Notes: generated from the sequence alone by a model not told the origin. A stretch of 64,000 nucleotides of DNA from Lunatimonas sp. (GCF_020832325.1 NZ_JAFIEU010000043.1:62001-126000), one strand, 5' to 3'. Shown: positions 1 to 11,300, counted from the stretch's first letter. A program made the numbers and translations.

Positions 1-2
1 GC

Positions 3-3000
3 TATTTTTCATTGTTTCGAAAGTTGCAAAACGATGAAATCGTGGCGGTATCTTACGAGTATACGTATAATGGACAATCTTACAAGGTGGGCGAGCTTTC
101 CGAAGATTACCAAAACCGCCCAGAAAACGAAGTTATCTTTCTCAAACTATTGAGGCCTGCCCGGATAAATACGCAGGTACCCACTTGGGACCTGATGATG
201 AAAAACATTTACAACCTTAACGCCAATCAGATCAAACGGGAGGGGTTTCAATTGCAGATCATTTACCGAGATGACCGCACGGGCTTAGACAACCCAAGTC
301 TTTTGGAGGGACAAAATGTTCGGGATATCCCACTTATTCGACTCATGGGACTGGACCGGTTAAATCCTCAAAATGACCCAGTTCCCGATGGTAATTTCGA
401 TTTTGTTCCCGGCCTTACCATAAGGCCCGAACAGGGCTTGGTGATTTTTCCCTCACTGGAACCCTTTGGTCGCTCCATTGCACAAAATTTCCTTCCCTCT
501 GAGGCAAATCTCGTCCAAAAGTACGTGTACGACACCCTCTACCGAACTACGTTGGCTGACGCCGAGCTGGTAACCCGCCTAAATAAATATTTCCTTAAGG
601 GCAGTTTTACTTCGGGATCCGCCTCGGAAATCATGCTGCCTGGCTTAAACATTTCAGAAGGATCTGTGCTGGTCACCGCAGGAAACATCCCCCTTACCGA
701 AGGCGTGGATTACACCGTAGACTACAACATCGGACGGGTAGTGATCATCAATGAAGGAATCCTGCAATCTGGTAAACGGATCAGCATCAGCTTTGAAAAG
801 GCAGACCTGGTTTCCTTTCAGACCCGAAGTATGTTGGGTACCCGATTCGATTACTTGTTTAACGACAACTTCAACCTAGGTGGTACCTTTCTATACCTCA
901 ATGAACGGCCGAATATCTCCCGGATAGCCACCGGAAACGAAACGCTGAGGAATAGTCTATGGGGGTTGGACATGAATTACAGCGATGAATCCCTGTTCCT
1001 GACCAAATTAGCCGATGCGCTCCCATTTACGGAAACGAAAGAAAAATCACTTGTAACCTTTAACGGGGAATTTGCCCACTTGATTCCGGGTACCTCCAAT
1101 AAAGTGGATGGGGAAGGCGCTTCGTATATTGATGATTTTGAAACAGCAATTATCCCGTTCAACTTGGGTTCCTCTCCTCAAAGCTGGAAACTGGCAGCCA
1201 CCCCCGCCACTGCCGATAACCGCTTTGATCTATCCATGCAAACGGAAGACCGACTGGGCAATGCCTACCGAAGGGCCAAGTTGTCATGGTACGTATTGGA
1301 CAACGTGTTTTTTAGGGCCTCCGGCAGAAGCACTCCCCCAAATATCAATTCCGAAGACCGCCGAAATCATTATGTAAGAGGCGTGTTCCCCCAGGAGGTT
1401 TTCAGGGGTAGGTATCGGGATATGCTGGTGACCCCCGAACCATTGTTTGACTTGGCCTACTTCCCTCACGAGAGGGGCATGTACAACTATAATCCAAACC
1501 TGACAAATGGGGGCCTGCTGCCCAATCCCCGTCAAAACTACGGCGGAGTCACCCGGGCAATCACTTCTGAGGTGGATTTTGACCGCACCAATATCGAATA
1601 CATTGAGTTTTGGTTGATGGACCCGTTCCTACAAGGAGAATACGGAAGGGTCCTGGATGGAATTTTCAACGAAAACAATACCACGGGCGGAAAGCTATTT
1701 TTTAACCTGGGTGAAATCTCCGAGGATGTGATGAAAGACGGAAGGCATGCATTTGAAAATGGGCTTCCCGTAGACGGTTCCCTAGACAGAGTAGCCGAAA
1801 ACGAATGGGGCCGGGTGACCAATCAGCAGTTTTTAACCCCTGCATTTGATAATTCTTCGGAGGCCCGGCAAAACCAGGATGTGGGTCTGGACGGTCTAAG
1901 CAACGAAGCGGAACGCAGCTACTTTGCTGACCGCTTTCTCAACCGATTAAACGTAAGTCCGCAAGCGTTTCAGCAAATCCAGGCTGATCCCTCCGCGGAT
2001 GATTTCCGGTATTACCTAGATCCCGAATATGACCAAAACGACATCAAAATCCTTGAACGGTACAAAAAATTTAATGGGGTGGAAGGCAATACCCCGATCA
2101 CTTCGAACACCAACCTACCCTTTACACCCTCCGGGTCCAACATCCCGGACAATGAAGACTTGAACAACGATAACACCATCAACGAGCTGGAAAGCTACTA
2201 CGAATACGAAATAGACTTGCGGCCTGCAACCATGCGGGTTGGCCAAGGGAATATTGTGGATCAGATTACCCACATCGATGACACTTCCGGGGATGAAGTA
2301 AACTGGTACCTTTTCCGTATTCCAGTAAGGCAGCCGGATCGAAGCTTCGGCAATATCTCCGGCTTCAAATCCATCCGCTTTATGCGTACCTACTTGACTG
2401 ACTTTCAGCAACCCGTCGTATTGCGTATGGCAAATTTTCGCCTAGTAGGCAGTCAATGGAGGATATTTCAAGAATCGCTGTTTGAAAGGGGTTTCTCGGA
2501 GATACCTGAGCCTGACAACTCCAATTTCACGGTCGGAGTAGTGAACATTGAAGAAAATGGACAGGGCAGTGAAAACCAAAGTCCCTACGTACTCCCTCCA
2601 GGAATATTCCGGGACAGGGACAATACCTCTACGGTAGAGCGGCAGCTTAACGAGCAATCCCTCAGACTCTGTGTGGACAATTTACAAAGCCGGGATTCCA
2701 GGGCGGTCTTTAAGAATGTCAACGAGGACCTGGTGCAATATGGTCGCTTGAAAATGTTTCTTCATGCAAGTAGCCAAGATGCGCAGAACGGGGAGTTATC
2801 CGCATTTTTGAGACTAGGAACCGACTATACAGATAACTACTACGAGATTGAAGTTCCGCTGATGCTCACGCCGCCTTCCACGCGGAATCCAAGAGATATT
2901 TGGCCACTGGAAAACGAAATAGACATTGCGCTCGATGAGATTGTAGGGGTAAAAGCGGAACGTGACAACAATCAACGCCCACAAAACCTCGCTTACACGG

Positions 3001-5741
3001 CTCAGATCCGTCAGTATCGGGTAACGGTCGTGGGTAGACCCGAGCTTAGCTTTATCCAGGGAATGATGATCGGTGTGCGAAACCCCGGCGCCTCGGGTGG
3101 CGCCAGCAAATCCGTTTGTATATGGGCCAATGAATTGCGGGTAACCGACTTCAACAAATCCTCCGGCTGGGCCGCAAATGCCCGACTAAACATGCAAATT
3201 GCCGATGTTGCGGTAATTTCCTCCTCCATTCGACACAATACATTCGGTTTCGGGGGATTGGAAACCAGGCTCTCCCAGCGGGCAAGGGAATCCACTACCC
3301 AATACGATGTTTCCGCCAACGTAAACGTGGACCGGCTACTGCCAAAAGCCCTGGGGGTGAGTATTCCCATGTACGTTAGTGTAGAAAACTCCAATACCAG
3401 ACCGGAATTTGATCCACTTAATCCAGATGTTCCCTTTGAAGTAGCCCTGCAAAAATTTAATACCGGAGCGGAAAGGGACAATTACCGAAATCAGGTATTG
3501 GATCAATCCAAACGCCGAAATTTTAGCGTTACCAACGTCCGTAAAGTACGTAACCCGGAAAAGGAAACAAACCGAATTTATGACTTGGAAAACTTTGCCT
3601 TTTCCTACGCCTATGGACAAGTAAAGCAAAGCAATATTCAGCTTGCAGACTACACCTTTGAAAGTTACCGAGGAAGTGCCGCATACAATTTCCAGCCAAA
3701 CCCCTTGGAACTGGAGCCCTTTACAAATTGGGAGTTTCTGGATGGAAAGTACCTCCAATTGATAAAAGACCTGAATTTTAACTTTGCTCCTTCCCTAGTA
3801 TCCGCGCGACTGGACATGGACCGTAGGTTTATGAGAACGCAAAACCGAAACGATCGATTGACCACCGAAGGGGTGGAAACCCTCTTTCAAAAGAGCTTTT
3901 TCATTAATCGGTTTTACAGTATAAACTGGGATTTGACCAAAAACCTTTCGGTAGATTTCAACTCAGCTGTCAATGCCATAGTAGATGAACCAGAGGGCGA
4001 TCTGGATACCGAGGCCAAATTGGATTCCTTGCGCGCCAACCTCCGTAGATTTGGTAGAACCACCAACTACACCCATCAGGGAGTGGTGAATTACTCCGTT
4101 CCACTCGATAAGGTTCCCTTAACCGACTGGATCAAAGCCGACGTTCGATACGAAGCTAGCTATGGATGGGTGACAGGCGCTCTTGGACAACGGGACACCC
4201 TGGGAAATATGATACAAAACACCCGTAACCGATCGGTTAACGGTAAACTGGATTTTATCTCCTTATATAACAAAAGCAAAAAATTAAACACTCTAAATGC
4301 GCCAAAACGCCCGACCATTCCGGGAAGACCTAGCCCAGCCAATACCCCAGAAACGGCCCCTCCAAGTACTGAGGGAATTGGGAATTCATTGCTCAAGTTC
4401 ATGATGATGGTCAAAGAGGTGAATTTTTCGTATCAGATTACAGAAGGAACGTTCCTGCCTGGTTACATGGAAAATACCGGACTACTCGGCATGGACAGGA
4501 GCTTTATGAATCCCGGGTTACCTTTTGTGTTTGGCAGTCAAAACGACCAGATACGATTTGAGCTTGCAAACAGGGGCATGTTGGCTTCCAGCACGCAACT
4601 GACTCAGGGATTCCGCCAGAACCAAAGTGACAACCTCCAAATTAGCTCATTGGTAGAGCCTCTGCGAGATTTTCGCGTTACCCTGAACGTACAAAAACGC
4701 CAAACCGGTGATTACAGTGAAATCTTCCGTAGAGAGAACCCATTTTCAGAAGACTTTGTCTCGATAAACCCGAACCGGATGGGCGCCTATAGCATCAGTT
4801 ATAATCTGATACGCACGGCGAGTTCCAGAAGTGATGCACAGAATAACTCCCCTCTATTCCAAAATTTCGAGGCCTACCGAAGTACCATACAACAGCGGCT
4901 GGAAAGTGAAAATCCAGGCGGGTCCTATAATATCAACGGCCAGGATGTCCTGATACCAGCCTTTCTAGCCGCCTATTCAGGCCGAGACGCCGAATCCATT
5001 TCACTGAACCCATTCCCGCGAATTCCCCTGCCAAATTGGCGATTGGACTATCGGGGATTATCGAAAATCCCCGCACTGAGCGAATATTTTTCGTCGATCA
5101 ACCTGACCCACAATTATGCCTCCGCGTATGAAGTCAGCAATTTTTCGAACTCCCTCCTTTACCAGGAAGGCTTGGAACTCTACAACCAATTGCAGAACAT
5201 ACCCAATGCCTCGTTATTGGATGAATTTGGCGCATACATTCCGATATTTATCCTAAACCAAGTGGTAATTTGGGAGCGTTTTGCACCCCTGATCGGCGTG
5301 GACCTGCTCACGAAAGATCGGATGAACATCAGCTTTGAATACAATACCGAAAGGAACCTTGCCTTAAATTTCTCAAACGCACAGGTCACGGAACAAAAAA
5401 GCCAGGATTTTAGATTTGACCTTGGATACACAAAAGCCGGTGTCAAAGTGCCTTTTAAAATTCAGGGACGGCAGGAGGTACTGAACAACGACCTGACTTT
5501 CCGTGTGTCCTCCAGAGTGGTAGACACACGCACTATACAGCGTAAAATTGAGGAAATAAACACACTAACCAATGGCAACCTGAACATCCAGTTTCGCCCA
5601 AGCGTGGGCTATGTGGTCAATCAAAAACTGAACATTCAATTTTACTTTGACCGCACCATCAATGATCCGAAGGTTTCGACTGCATTCCGTCGAAGTTCCA
5701 CCGCATTTGGCGGTCAACTTACATTTAATTTAAGCCAATAA
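3..5741 (+). CDS. sprA: SprA, type IX secretion outer-membrane translocon (5' end outside window)
   Basis: This is the C-terminal ~1,912 residues of SprA, the very large beta-barrel that forms the outer-membrane translocon of the type IX secretion system and is needed for gliding. The reading frame is open from base 3, and the first in-window TTG (base 12) is internal, because the sequence before it (YFS) reads as continuous SprA-like protein. Family members are about 2,300-2,500 residues, so roughly 400-500 N-terminal residues including the signal peptide lie upstream. Visible traits are long stretches of alternating polar/aromatic beta-strand sequence, many Asn/Asp/Arg-rich loops, a Pro-rich loop near residues 1,435-1,460, and a C-terminus of amphipathic strands typical of a barrel. 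The TAA stop is followed 54 bases later by gcvH. The order sprA-gcvH-vanZ-tonB is recognised in other Bacteroidota. The identity is secure; only the 5' end is missing. Confidence 0.95.
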   Translation, partial: YFSLFRKLQNDEIVAVSYEYTYNGQSYKVGELSEDYQNRPENEVIFLKLLRPARINTQVPTWDLMMKNIYNLNANQIKREGFQLQIIYRDDRTGLDNPSLLEGQNVRDIPLIRLMGLDRLNPQNDPVPDGNFDFVPGLTIRPEQGLVIFPSLEPFGRSIAQNFLPSEANLVQKYVYDTLYRTTLADAELVTRLNKYFLKGSFTSGSASEIMLPGLNISEGSVLVTAGNIPLTEGVDYTVDYNIGRVVIINEGILQSGKRISISFEKADLVSFQTRSMLGTRFDYLFNDNFNLGGTFLYLNERPNISRIATGNETLRNSLWGLDMNYSDESLFLTKLADALPFTETKEKSLVTFNGEFAHLIPGTSNKVDGEGASYIDDFETAIIPFNLGSSPQSWKLAATPATADNRFDLSMQTEDRLGNAYRRAKLSWYVLDNVFFRASGRSTPPNINSEDRRNHYVRGVFPQEVFRGRYRDMLVTPEPLFDLAYFPHERGMYNYNPNLTNGGLLPNPRQNYGGVTRAITSEVDFDRTNIEYIEFWLMDPFLQGEYGRVLDGIFNENNTTGGKLFFNLGEISEDVMKDGRHAFENGLPVDGSLDRVAENEWGRVTNQQFLTPAFDNSSEARQNQDVGLDGLSNEAERSYFADRFLNRLNVSPQAFQQIQADPSADDFRYYLDPEYDQNDIKILERYKKFNGVEGNTPITSNTNLPFTPSGSNIPDNEDLNNDNTINELESYYEYEIDLRPATMRVGQGNIVDQITHIDDTSGDEVNWYLFRIPVRQPDRSFGNISGFKSIRFMRTYLTDFQQPVVLRMANFRLVGSQWRIFQESLFERGFSEIPEPDNSNFTVGVVNIEENGQGSENQSPYVLPPGIFRDRDNTSTVERQLNEQSLRLCVDNLQSRDSRAVFKNVNEDLVQYGRLKMFLHASSQDAQNGELSAFLRLGTDYTDNYYEIEVPLMLTPPSTRNPRDIWPLENEIDIALDEIVGVKAERDNNQRPQNLAYTAQIRQYRVTVVGRPELSFIQGMMIGVRNPGASGGASKSVCIWANELRVTDFNKSSGWAANARLNMQIADVAVISSSIRHNTFGFGGLETRLSQRARESTTQYDVSANVNVDRLLPKALGVSIPMYVSVENSNTRPEFDPLNPDVPFEVALQKFNTGAERDNYRNQVLDQSKRRNFSVTNVRKVRNPEKETNRIYDLENFAFSYAYGQVKQSNIQLADYTFESYRGSAAYNFQPNPLELEPFTNWEFLDGKYLQLIKDLNFNFAPSLVSARLDMDRRFMRTQNRNDRLTTEGVETLFQKSFFINRFYSINWDLTKNLSVDFNSAVNAIVDEPEGDLDTEAKLDSLRANLRRFGRTTNYTHQGVVNYSVPLDKVPLTDWIKADVRYEASYGWVTGALGQRDTLGNMIQNTRNRSVNGKLDFISLYNKSKKLNTLNAPKRPTIPGRPSPANTPETAPPSTEGIGNSLLKFMMMVKEVNFSYQITEGTFLPGYMENTGLLGMDRSFMNPGLPFVFGSQNDQIRFELANRGMLASSTQLTQGFRQNQSDNLQISSLVEPLRDFRVTLNVQKRQTGDYSEIFRRENPFSEDFVSINPNRMGAYSISYNLIRTASSRSDAQNNSPLFQNFEAYRSTIQQRLESENPGGSYNINGQDVLIPAFLAAYSGRDAESISLNPFPRIPLPNWRLDYRGLSKIPALSEYFSSINLTHNYASAYEVSNFSNSLLYQEGLELYNQLQNIPNASLLDEFGAYIPIFILNQVVIWERFAPLIGVDLLTKDRMNISFEYNTERNLALNFSNAQVTEQKSQDFRFDLGYTKAGVKVPFKIQGRQEVLNNDLTFRVSSRVVDTRTIQRKIEEINTLTNGNLNIQFRPSVGYVVNQKLNIQFYFDRTINDPKVSTAFRRSSTAFGGQLTFNLSQ

Positions 5742-5772
5742 TTTCAACAATAGCGTAAACCTTGTATTTTTG
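5742..5772 (+). promoter_or_regulatory. Candidate Bacteroidota promoter of gcvH
   Basis: A perfect -7 element (TATTTTTG, 5765-5772, consensus TAnnTTTG) lies 19 bases after TTTC (5742-5745), close to the -33 consensus TTTG. Initiation would fall near 5779, leaving a short leader before the gcvH ATG at 5796. This suggests gcvH is expressed independently of sprA. It is a motif match only. Confidence 0.5.
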
Positions 5773-5795
5773 AGTATTCAATAGAACTAACACAT

Positions 5796-6173
5796 ATGAA
5801 CATTCCAGAGGAGTTAAAGTACACAAAAGACCATGAGTGGGTAAAAGTAGATGGCGACATCGCAACGGTCGGCATTACAGAATTTGCCCAAAGAGAGCTC
5901 GGTGATATCGTATACGTTGAGGTAGAAACCATCGGCGAAACATTGGAAAAAGGTGAGGTATTCGGCACCGTGGAAGCCGTTAAAACGGTCTCTGATTTGT
6001 TCATGCCAGTTTCCGGGGAGGTTACGGAATTAAACGAGGAATTGGAATCGTCTCCCGAAATAGTAAACGAAGATCCTTATGGCAAAGGGTGGATGATAAC
6101 AATCAAACTCACCGAAGGCTTACCGGACGACCTGCTGTCAGCAGAAGCTTACGCAGAGCTAATTGGTGAATAA
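5796..6173 (+). CDS. gcvH: Glycine cleavage system H protein
   Basis: The H protein of the glycine cleavage complex carries a lipoyl arm that shuttles the aminomethyl group between the P, T and L proteins in the cytoplasm. The 125-residue product has the usual family length. The lipoylation site is Lys63 in [12 protein letters not shown], close to the family motif ESVKA. The N-terminal segment YTKDHEW and the C-terminal segment DPYGKGWMI are both standard for the family. The start ATG at 5796 follows a good promoter. The 3' end overlaps the VanZ-like gene by 8 bases. No other gcv gene is nearby. The gene sits directly after sprA, as in other gliding Bacteroidota, with no obvious functional link. 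Confidence 0.97.
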   Translation: MNIPEELKYTKDHEWVKVDGDIATVGITEFAQRELGDIVYVEVETIGETLEKGEVFGTVEAVKTVSDLFMPVSGEVTELNEELESSPEIVNEDPYGKGWMITIKLTEGLPDDLLSAEAYAELIGE

Positions 6174-6555
6174 GGCGCTGTCATACCGCTTGTTTCCTGC
6201 TATATTATGGACCATGGGTCTTTTATATGCCGTACTATCACCCGGCAGCAGCGTTCCGAAGCTACCCACCTTTCCCGGGTTCGATAAATTGGTTCATTTT
6301 ACGCTTTTCTTTGGATTGGTGTTTCTTTGGGCCAGGGTTTGGAACAAGCCAGCTACCGGTGAAATAAAAATTCAAAAAATAATTCTTAATTACTTAGTTT
6401 TTGGAGTTATTTTAGCTATCTTTACAGAGTACCTGCAAGCATACGTTCCTAATCGATCGTTTGATTACTTAGATATCGGTGCAAATATAACTGGCGGAAC
6501 CATCGGAATGGTTTTGTTTGTTTATTTGAATAAGAAGCGAAGCATTCTTGTATAA
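6166..6555 (+). CDS. VanZ-like family membrane protein
   Basis: A small integral membrane protein of about 129 residues with four predicted hydrophobic segments (about 7-25, 37-55, 68-85 and 100-120). It carries VanZ-like hallmarks: the first-loop segment [10 protein letters not shown] and the later [18 protein letters not shown], where the D-x-x-D/N pattern is conserved in the family. VanZ itself gives low-level teicoplanin resistance, but most homologues, including this one, have no established role. The proposed start is the GTG at 6166, inside the end of gcvH; a TTG at 6163 is in the same frame. Translation is probably coupled to gcvH. The family call is confident; the function is not known. 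Confidence 0.85.
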   Translation: MNKALSYRLFPAILWTMGLLYAVLSPGSSVPKLPTFPGFDKLVHFTLFFGLVFLWARVWNKPATGEIKIQKIILNYLVFGVILAIFTEYLQAYVPNRSFDYLDIGANITGGTIGMVLFVYLNKKRSILV

Positions 6556-6628
6556 GTGAAAAATATTTGCTAGAATTGTTTCCGTTAATGTGAAATAATA
6601 ATTTAACAACAATAAAGGACAATCAATC

Positions 6629-7303
6629 ATGGAAGCTAAGAAAACGCCAAAAGCTGATTTGACCAAGAAGACGGGCATGTTCCTGAATCTAGGTTTGCTG
6701 GTAAGCGTTGGTCTTGTCCTATTTGCCTTTGAGTACAAATCCTATGGAGATGGATTGCTCAAAGATTTAGGATCAATCAACGATGAATTCGAAGAACTGT
6801 TGGACATTCCGATCACGGAACAGCCACCACCACCACCGCCACCAATTGAGCAGCCTGAAATCAAAGAGATCCCAGATGAAGTTGAAATCGAAGAAAAAAT
6901 CGAGGTAAACTTTGACGTGGATGTAAAAGAAGAAACGGTGATCAAGGAAGTGGTCATCGAAGATGCACCGGTTGTTGAAAAAGCCGATGAAATTTTTGAT
7001 GTTGTAGAAAACATGCCAACTCCTCCGGGAGGTATGGAAGGATGGCATAAGTACCTTCAGAAAAACCTTAAGTACCCTACCCAAGCGAGACGTATGGGTA
7101 TAGAAGGTACGGTATATGTAGTATTCGTTGTAAATACTGACGGATCCATCCAAGACGTAGATATCCTGCGAGGTATAGGAGGCGGTTGTGACGAGGAAGC
7201 TATGCGGGTAGTTAGAGAAGCTCCAGCATGGGAACCAGGTAAGCAGCGTGGTAGGCCAGTACGTGTAAAGATGCGACTCCCTATCAGGTTCAAGCTTAGC
7301 TAA
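6629..7303 (+). CDS. tonB: TonB family energy transducer
   Basis: TonB transmits the energy of the inner-membrane ion gradient (through ExbBD) to outer-membrane receptors. The 224-residue protein has one N-terminal membrane anchor (about residues 16-33), a proline run at about 66-73 (EQPPPPPPPIEQP), an acidic Glu/Val/Lys periplasmic spacer (75-120), and a C-terminal TonB domain (about 140-224) with YPTQARRMGIEGTVYV and the closing segment VKMRLPIRFKL. This architecture is standard for Bacteroidota TonB. The gene is 73 bases after the VanZ-like gene and is followed by a clear terminator at 7322-7359. No exbB/exbD is next to it. It could serve SusC-like receptors such as the barrel at 58.5-61.3 kb. 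Confidence 0.93.
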   Translation: MEAKKTPKADLTKKTGMFLNLGLLVSVGLVLFAFEYKSYGDGLLKDLGSINDEFEELLDIPITEQPPPPPPPIEQPEIKEIPDEVEIEEKIEVNFDVDVKEETVIKEVVIEDAPVVEKADEIFDVVENMPTPPGGMEGWHKYLQKNLKYPTQARRMGIEGTVYVVFVVNTDGSIQDVDILRGIGGGCDEEAMRVVREAPAWEPGKQRGRPVRVKMRLPIRFKLS

Positions 7304-7321
7304 CAACGTTGATAAAAACAT

Positions 7322-7359
7322 AAAAAAGGCTACCAGCTAAATGTTGGTAGCCTTTTTTT
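7322..7359 (+). terminator. Rho-independent terminator after tonB, probably bidirectional
   Basis: An inverted repeat (GGCTACCA at 7328-7335, TGGTAGCC at 7345-7352) with a 9-base loop is followed by a run of seven T and preceded by a run of six A. The A run on one side and T run on the other let it act on both strands, between the convergent tonB and yicC genes. Confidence 0.88.
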
Positions 7360-7484
7360 ATCCTTAGTGAGTTGCATCACAGGAAAAGAATTCTGCGTCT
7401 TGGAGGAAGAAAGATTCTAATTGTCAAGTCGCCTTTACAGCGCGTTATTCAAAGTCTGAACATGAATATGACGGAAATAAACAA

Positions 7485-8363
7485 CTATAGGATATTCAGT
7501 ACTTGCTCTTTGATCTTCTCAAGCTCATCTTTCATTTGAATAACCGTCTGCTGCACAGTTACGTCATTTGCCTTGGAGCCGATTGTGTTGATTTCCCTGC
7601 CTATTTCCTGCCCGATGAATCCTAGCTTTTTTCCTTGGGTTTCCTCCGATTGTAGCACCTTGCTAAAATACCTCAAATGAGTCTCTAAACGGACGATCTC
7701 TTCTGTGATATCCAGTCTCTCAAAATAATAAATCAACTCCTGCTCAAAACGGTTTTGATCGAAACTGCTCTCCTCCAACCACTCCGAAAAGTGATTTCGG
7801 ATTTTATCTTTGATCCGGGATTTTCGGATGGGATCTTCGGTTCGGATTCGTTCCAATCCATTGGCTAATGCTGCCAGATTCTCCTCGAACTTGTCGTAGA
7901 GAGATGCTCCTTCCTGTGCTCTAAATTCATTGCATTTTTGGAGAGCACTTTCTACCACTTGCGCAATCAGCCCCCATTCTGTCAAATCCCTTGGTGTCTC
8001 TGAGTGATTAGAAAGCACATTGGGCGACTGCAATACCAGTCTAAAAAGGTCGTCTGTACGAAGATCAGCCTGATCTGCCAGTCCTTTGAATTCACGTACA
8101 TAGGCATGAAATAAACTCCGATTGATGGAAACCGGTAGCTGCTCGTAATTCTTTTCGATTACTTCAATCGTCAAAGAAACCTTCCCCCTCACCAACTTTT
8201 CAGAGATCAGGTTCCTAAGCTCCAGTTCCTTTTCGCCATATTGCTTGGGAAACTTAAGGGAGAGATCCAAAAATTTAGAATTCAGCGTCTTAACCTCAAC
8301 CTGTATTCTGCACTGTTCATTCTCGAAGTCAGCTACACCGTAGCCGGTCATGGATTTAATCAT
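7485..8363 (-). CDS. yicC: YicC family endoribonuclease-like protein
   Basis: A 292-residue cytoplasmic protein of the YicC family, the usual length. The N-terminus MIKSMTGYG is the family signature. The N-terminal YicC domain covers about residues 1-155 and the C-terminal DUF1732 region about 205-292, with the conserved GFIGQEIGREINTIGSKAND. E. coli YicC is an endoribonuclease involved in small-RNA turnover; whether this homologue does the same is inferred from the family. The gene starts 17 bases after the stop of the large propeller/barrel gene on the same strand, so the two are probably co-transcribed. The start is ATG at 8363. Confidence 0.95.
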   Translation of the reverse strand: MIKSMTGYGVADFENEQCRIQVEVKTLNSKFLDLSLKFPKQYGEKELELRNLISEKLVRGKVSLTIEVIEKNYEQLPVSINRSLFHAYVREFKGLADQADLRTDDLFRLVLQSPNVLSNHSETPRDLTEWGLIAQVVESALQKCNEFRAQEGASLYDKFEENLAALANGLERIRTEDPIRKSRIKDKIRNHFSEWLEESSFDQNRFEQELIYYFERLDITEEIVRLETHLRYFSKVLQSEETQGKKLGFIGQEIGREINTIGSKANDVTVQQTVIQMKDELEKIKEQVLNIL

Positions 8364-8380
8364 GCCGCAATATACAGCCC

Positions 8381-11300
8381 TTAGAAATTGTATCCTAGAG
8401 TGACATAGAATCTCATTTTTTCTACATCGTAGTTGCGTATTGGTCGGGCTGCATCAAACTTTACGTAGTAATTCAGCAACACCGTTCTTAGACCAGCTCC
8501 ATAACTTTGAAGCCACGGGTTGTTGAAATTGTTAAGTGTGATGATAAATGGAGAACCTTCCGTACGTATGACTTCCGTATTCTGGTCATTGATTCGCTCC
8601 CAAGGCGCTGCACTGTTCCAGGAGGACCCTGCATCATAAAATCCCACGAGCTGGAAGTTCCGGACAAAATTGGAAGTGATGTTGCCTCGGGAAAGGTACG
8701 CAAACAGGGGTACTCGCAATTCCGACGTAAAAGTAATCACGTTCCTACCTCTAATCTCATCGTAGTTATACCCACGCAAATCCACAAACTCGGTAAAAAG
8801 GATATTTGAGTTTTCGACCCAATCTGGATTTCTCACCGGGGAGACCTCCGGTCTGTTGCTGGGCGGCTGATGAAACTGGTTGAAGAGCCAATTGTCCATC
8901 CCTCCCACCAGGTATTGCTGTGGATTATTGCCAAAGAAACTGCCTCCAAACACCCTCATGGCCAACGTGATGTTTTTGTGGATCTTTTGATAGTTTCGCA
9001 AATCCACAAAGGCATTGCTGAACGAACGCTGAGCATCGGATAATCCCTGATAATGCGTCACGCCAATCTTTCCTTTAAAACCCTGCTCCATGTAGAGCCC
9101 CAATAGGCGAGTCTTATCAACTACAAATTCCGCTCGTCCACCCGCATAGTTTACGTCAAAGCGGTTCTGCCGTTCGTCTCTGCCGCGCAATATGGAGTCG
9201 GGATTTAGATTAAAGTATTGGGTCTTTGCTACAAATGGACTTAATGTAAAACGGGTACTCACCGAGAATGGGTAAGAAATGCCCAATTCGGACTTGGTAA
9301 GCACATATTTCTGGGTAGGCATATTGCCTTCTTTTTGGCTAATAGCCCGTCTATCAAACCTAGCTCGCAAATCAATCCTGCTTTTCAGGTATTCGTATTC
9401 GAAAAAGACGTCACTGCCAGAACTAAAATCCAAGGCTGTCATGATCCCTCCTCTTACGGAGTGATTGTCTAGCAGATCGCTCATTTTTCCATGCAAGTTG
9501 ATGGCAAATCCTCTTAACGGATCCACTCCAAAGTTGGTATTTAAACTGGTCGTAGTAAACAATGGCGTATACCTTCTTGGGCCAGTCACCCTTTTCACCA
9601 TCGCCTGCTGCCTGAAAGCCTCCAAAATATTACTCCTGCCAACTGCTCCCGGCTGTTGCTGCTGCGGTTGCTGAGCTTGCTGCTGTAGCGTGCTGCCCGG
9701 CGGTATGGTATCAAAAGCGTACTCGTCGGTGTTGATACCTCCTTCCCGCTCAAAACGCAGGCGATCCAGGCTAATCGCTCCGGTCATCGGCTGCGATGGG
9801 GAAGGCAGGGTGTCTCCCGCGGTGGCTTGCTGATTCACAGAAGGAGGTGTAGCTGAGGCTGAGGGCGTAACAGAAGAGGGTACGCGACTCTCCGGACGAG
9901 GAGCTCCTCCTATCAGAAGGCTTTCAAGATCTACACCTCCGACAATCGTTGTGTCTGCTAGCACCTGTCCGTCCTCTGTACGGCGCTGGCTACGATCTAT
10001 CAAGGCAGGTGCTGGCTCCGGTGATTCATCGGCACGATCGGGTTCATCGTCGTCCTCCTCTGTCTCGCGTTGGATGCGACGGGACGAAATACGCTCGTTC
10101 AACTGCTTCGCCTGCTGAATTTGAAGCCGGGGTGTACTGGGGGTGAATTGGTCTAGATTTGGGAAATTCTCCAAAACCAACCGACTCTGATTTCCATCTC
10201 TTATGGCATAGGCCCATTTGTTGGCACTCAGTGAATAATCGAACGTTTCTACACTTCGGTTAAATGCAGATACCTGACTGCTGACCAGGTTTCCTAAGCC
10301 AAACCGCATAATATTCATAATGCCACTCTGCTCGCTCAAATGAAGTACCGTAGTATTATTTAACTTCCGAGGCATGATATTCACGTGGTTGACATTGGTC
10401 AACTTGGTATGAACCAAGGTATCGTTGCCGGTTTCCAGCATAAAAATGTTGTAGTAATCCGGTAGATTATTTACATCGATATTGCCGGTCAATAGGCTGT
10501 CAGGAAGGTCGGTTTTATTAGAAGCATAGATGATCGTAGAATCGTTCAAAAAGACGGGTGTTCTATTGTCAAATACGTCGTTGGTGATGCGTCGTCCCTG
10601 ACCCCGCATATTTAGCGTGTAGATATCCGTTTTCCCGTTAGAAATGGCGGATAAGACCATGGTACGCCCACTTGGAGCAAAATCCAAATCCAGAATCTGT
10701 GTCAGGTTACGCAGGAATATTTTATCCTGCGAGCTACCGTCAATCGCCCGCATGCGGATGGTAGTCACTCCACGCTTAAAGCCTGCAAGCACCAAACTCA
10801 AGGTGTCTCGCCAAGCAATGGCCGGTGTGGTGAGGTCTGCTTCCTGATCAAAAGAAGAGTACCCACCCCGAAAAATAATCCGCTCCCGGCTATTGGAGAG
10901 GTCGCGTATAATGACCCGATACTTTCCGTCGTTGTTCAGGACGTAGGCCAGGTTTTTCCCGTCCGGGCTGAACTTCACAGACGTAATCGAACCATATTTG
11001 TTTTTAGAAGTGGAAGCAATCTCGTTGTTTTGGTTGATGTCTTTAAATGTATTCAGCACCTGCGTATTCAATCCGGTATAAAAAGACCTCCATTCGGTCT
11101 GGAAATCTTTGAACCTCCTCCCCAAGGTGTTGGCGATACTGCTCTCTTCATTCCTATTGATTCTACTCAAATTCAGAATGCTCGATATATATCTTCGGCC
11201 AAATCGCTCTACGATAAAATTCCAAATGGACTGCCCAACCAAAGCGGCCTCCTGCGGGTTCAGCTTGTGAAATTTCGGGTTCTCGTTTCCGTCCAAATAG

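Noticed and set aside
3011-3481. 156-codon open frame antisense to sprA
   Set aside because: A shadow frame of a conserved gene with no recognisable domain.
6773-7321. 182-codon open frame antisense to tonB
   Set aside because: It is rich in Trp, Phe and Asp from the complement of the Pro/Glu-rich tonB codons and has no family features. tonB is clearly the real gene.
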